Source of the DNA: Chitinophagaceae bacterium
Lineage (GTDB): Bacteria; Bacteroidota; Bacteroidia; Chitinophagales; Chitinophagaceae
Length of the DNA stretch: 5,666 bases
Assembly (NCBI GenBank): GCA_016741945.1
Contig: JACVCQ010000188.1
Location: 1 to 5,666, forward strand
Direction of reading: 5' to 3'
Below the pieces are notes generated by a model, which worked only from the letters and a program-made list of their open reading frames with translations, ran no database searches and was not told where the DNA came from. Positions within the stretch are counted from its first letter, which is position 1. Every line of letters begins with the position of its first letter. A program made the position numbers and the translations under genes. Positions 4,616-5,666 of this stretch are shown here, in pieces.

Positions 4616-5666
4616 TCAAAAATTATTTTTCAGAATCTCATAAAAGCGATACACATCTTCAAAGCTGCAATACATGGGAGCGGGAGCAACACGAATGACA
4701 CCGGGCTCTCTGTAATCCACAATGATACCGCTACTGATCATCTTATCATGTATTTCCTTTCCTCTTTCTTTGAAATACAAACACAACTGCGCACCTCTCT
4801 GTTCAGGATCGGATGGTGTGATGATCTCAAAATTTAACTGCGGTAATTGTTGTAATAAATATTCCAGATAAGCGGTTAAATGCAAACTTTTCGTTCTTAA
4901 GTTTTCGATGCCTGCTTTTTCAAATAATTCCAAAGAAGCTTTGAGTGCTGCTGTATTGAATACCTGAGAAGTACTGATATTCCATCCACTCGCATCGGTC
5001 TTAGGAATAAAACCTTTCTCCATTTTGAAACGGGTCTTCTCATCATTGCCCCACCAACCTGCGAGTCTCGGGGTGTCTGCATTACCGGCATGCTTTTCAT
5101 GCACAAACACACCACCAATCGCACCCGGACCGGCATTCAAATATTTATAAGAACACCAAACGGCAAAATCAACATTCCAATCGTGCAATTGCATAGGAAC
5201 ATTACCGGCAACATGCGCCAAATCAAATCCGGCTATAGCACCAACCGCATGTGTGGCTTTTGTGATGGCTGCCAGATCGAAGAGTTGTCCGGTGTAATAG
5301 TTGATGCCACCAAACAAAACCATCGCTAACGCATCACCGGTAGATTGAATGGTAGCAAGTATATCTTCTGTACGTAATGTTTTTTCACCATCTCTCGGAG
5401 CGATCTCGATGATGGCATCATTGGGATCAAAGCCAAAATGTTTCACCAGCGTCTCCACTGCATATTGATCGGAGGGGAAAGCGCCTGATTCCATGATCAC
5501 TTTATAACGTGTAGAAGTTGGCTTATAAAAACTGAGCATCAACAAATGCAAATTAAAGGTCAATGCATTCATCACAGTTACCTCGCTTTCATTCGCACCC
5601 CTCATTTTTGCGAGGTTAGGAATCCGGTACTGGTGGTAAAACAACCAAGATTTGGTACCATTGAAA
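4616..5666 (-). CDS. kynU: Kynureninase, N-terminus cut by window edge
   Basis: This PLP enzyme cleaves kynurenine or 3-hydroxykynurenine to (3-hydroxy)anthranilate and alanine, downstream of tryptophan 2,3-dioxygenase. The visible 349 residues (frame open through 5665, reading FNGTKSW before LFYHQY) lack roughly the first 75 residues of a typical 420-430-aa protein; no start codon should be assigned here. Numbering from the first complete visible codon: FPSDQYA (63-69) stacks on and binds the cofactor; FDLAHVAGN (147-155) has D148, which pairs with the pyridine nitrogen; CSYKYLN (171-177) carries the PLP lysine K174; GWWG (203-206) and the NISTSQVFN region (229-237) line the active site; REPGVIRVAPAPMY is the C-terminal domain hallmark with the substrate-carboxylate arginine. 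It ends with TGA (4616-4618). It is codirectional with kynA. Its promoter lies outside the window. Confidence 0.95.
   Translation of the reverse strand, partial: FNGTKSWLFYHQYRIPNLAKMRGANESEVTVMNALTFNLHLLMLSFYKPTSTRYKVIMESGAFPSDQYAVETLVKHFGFDPNDAIIEIAPRDGEKTLRTEDILATIQSTGDALAMVLFGGINYYTGQLFDLAAITKATHAVGAIAGFDLAHVAGNVPMQLHDWNVDFAVWCSYKYLNAGPGAIGGVFVHEKHAGNADTPRLAGWWGNDEKTRFKMEKGFIPKTDASGWNISTSQVFNTAALKASLELFEKAGIENLRTKSLHLTAYLEYLLQQLPQLNFEIITPSDPEQRGAQLCLYFKERGKEIHDKMISSGIIVDYREPGVIRVAPAPMYCSFEDVYRFYEILKNNF

Noticed and set aside
5642..5644. TTG as a start codon for kynureninase
   Set aside because: The frame stays open to the window edge with kynureninase-like residues (FNGTKSW), and the enzyme needs about 75 more N-terminal residues. 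The gene is simply cut off.

Overview
The window looks like a chromosomal stretch from a member of the Bacteroidota, probably a Chitinophagaceae-type genome. The signs are the AT-rich coding and spacer sequence, the lack of clear Shine-Dalgarno sequences, promoter-like matches to the Bacteroidota pattern (TTG, about 17-23 bp, TAnnTTTG), and an M16 peptidase and Tat-type phosphoesterase of kinds common there. Spacers full of short palindromes and GTGAAAA / CTTGTTTCTTG low-complexity repeats fit too. The taxonomic call is inference from style, not from a marker gene.

Layout: the first 177 bases are the 5' end of an M16 (insulinase-like) zinc peptidase on the minus strand, cut by the window edge. 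Next, also on minus, is tryptophan 2,3-dioxygenase (356-1438). Divergent from it, across a repeat-rich 202-bp gap, is pyrF, orotidine-5'-phosphate decarboxylase type 2 (1641-2453, plus). A 368-bp non-coding gap holds two inverted copies of a REP-like element around a perfect 16-bp hairpin. A Tat-exported calcineurin-like metallophosphoesterase follows (2822-3751, plus). It converges on a cytoplasmic GDSL/SGNH hydrolase (3857-4465, minus). The right end is kynureninase on minus (4616 to the edge), lacking its N-terminus because the window stops.

Function: tryptophan 2,3-dioxygenase (step 1) and kynureninase (a later step) belong to the kynurenine route, which degrades tryptophan and in many Bacteroidota feeds de novo NAD synthesis. 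They lie on the same strand about 3.2 kb apart, but plus-strand genes and an unrelated-looking hydrolase separate them, so they are a loose cluster rather than one operon. No formamidase, kynurenine 3-monooxygenase or 3-hydroxyanthranilate dioxygenase of a known family is visible. PyrF is a pyrimidine housekeeping enzyme. The phosphoesterase substrate cannot be told from sequence.

The most unusual content lies between genes. Each of the five spacers carries its own type of inverted repeat or palindrome, and some of these overlap stop codons or promoter elements. I see no defence system, CRISPR array, transposase, RNA gene or clearly undescribed multi-gene system here.
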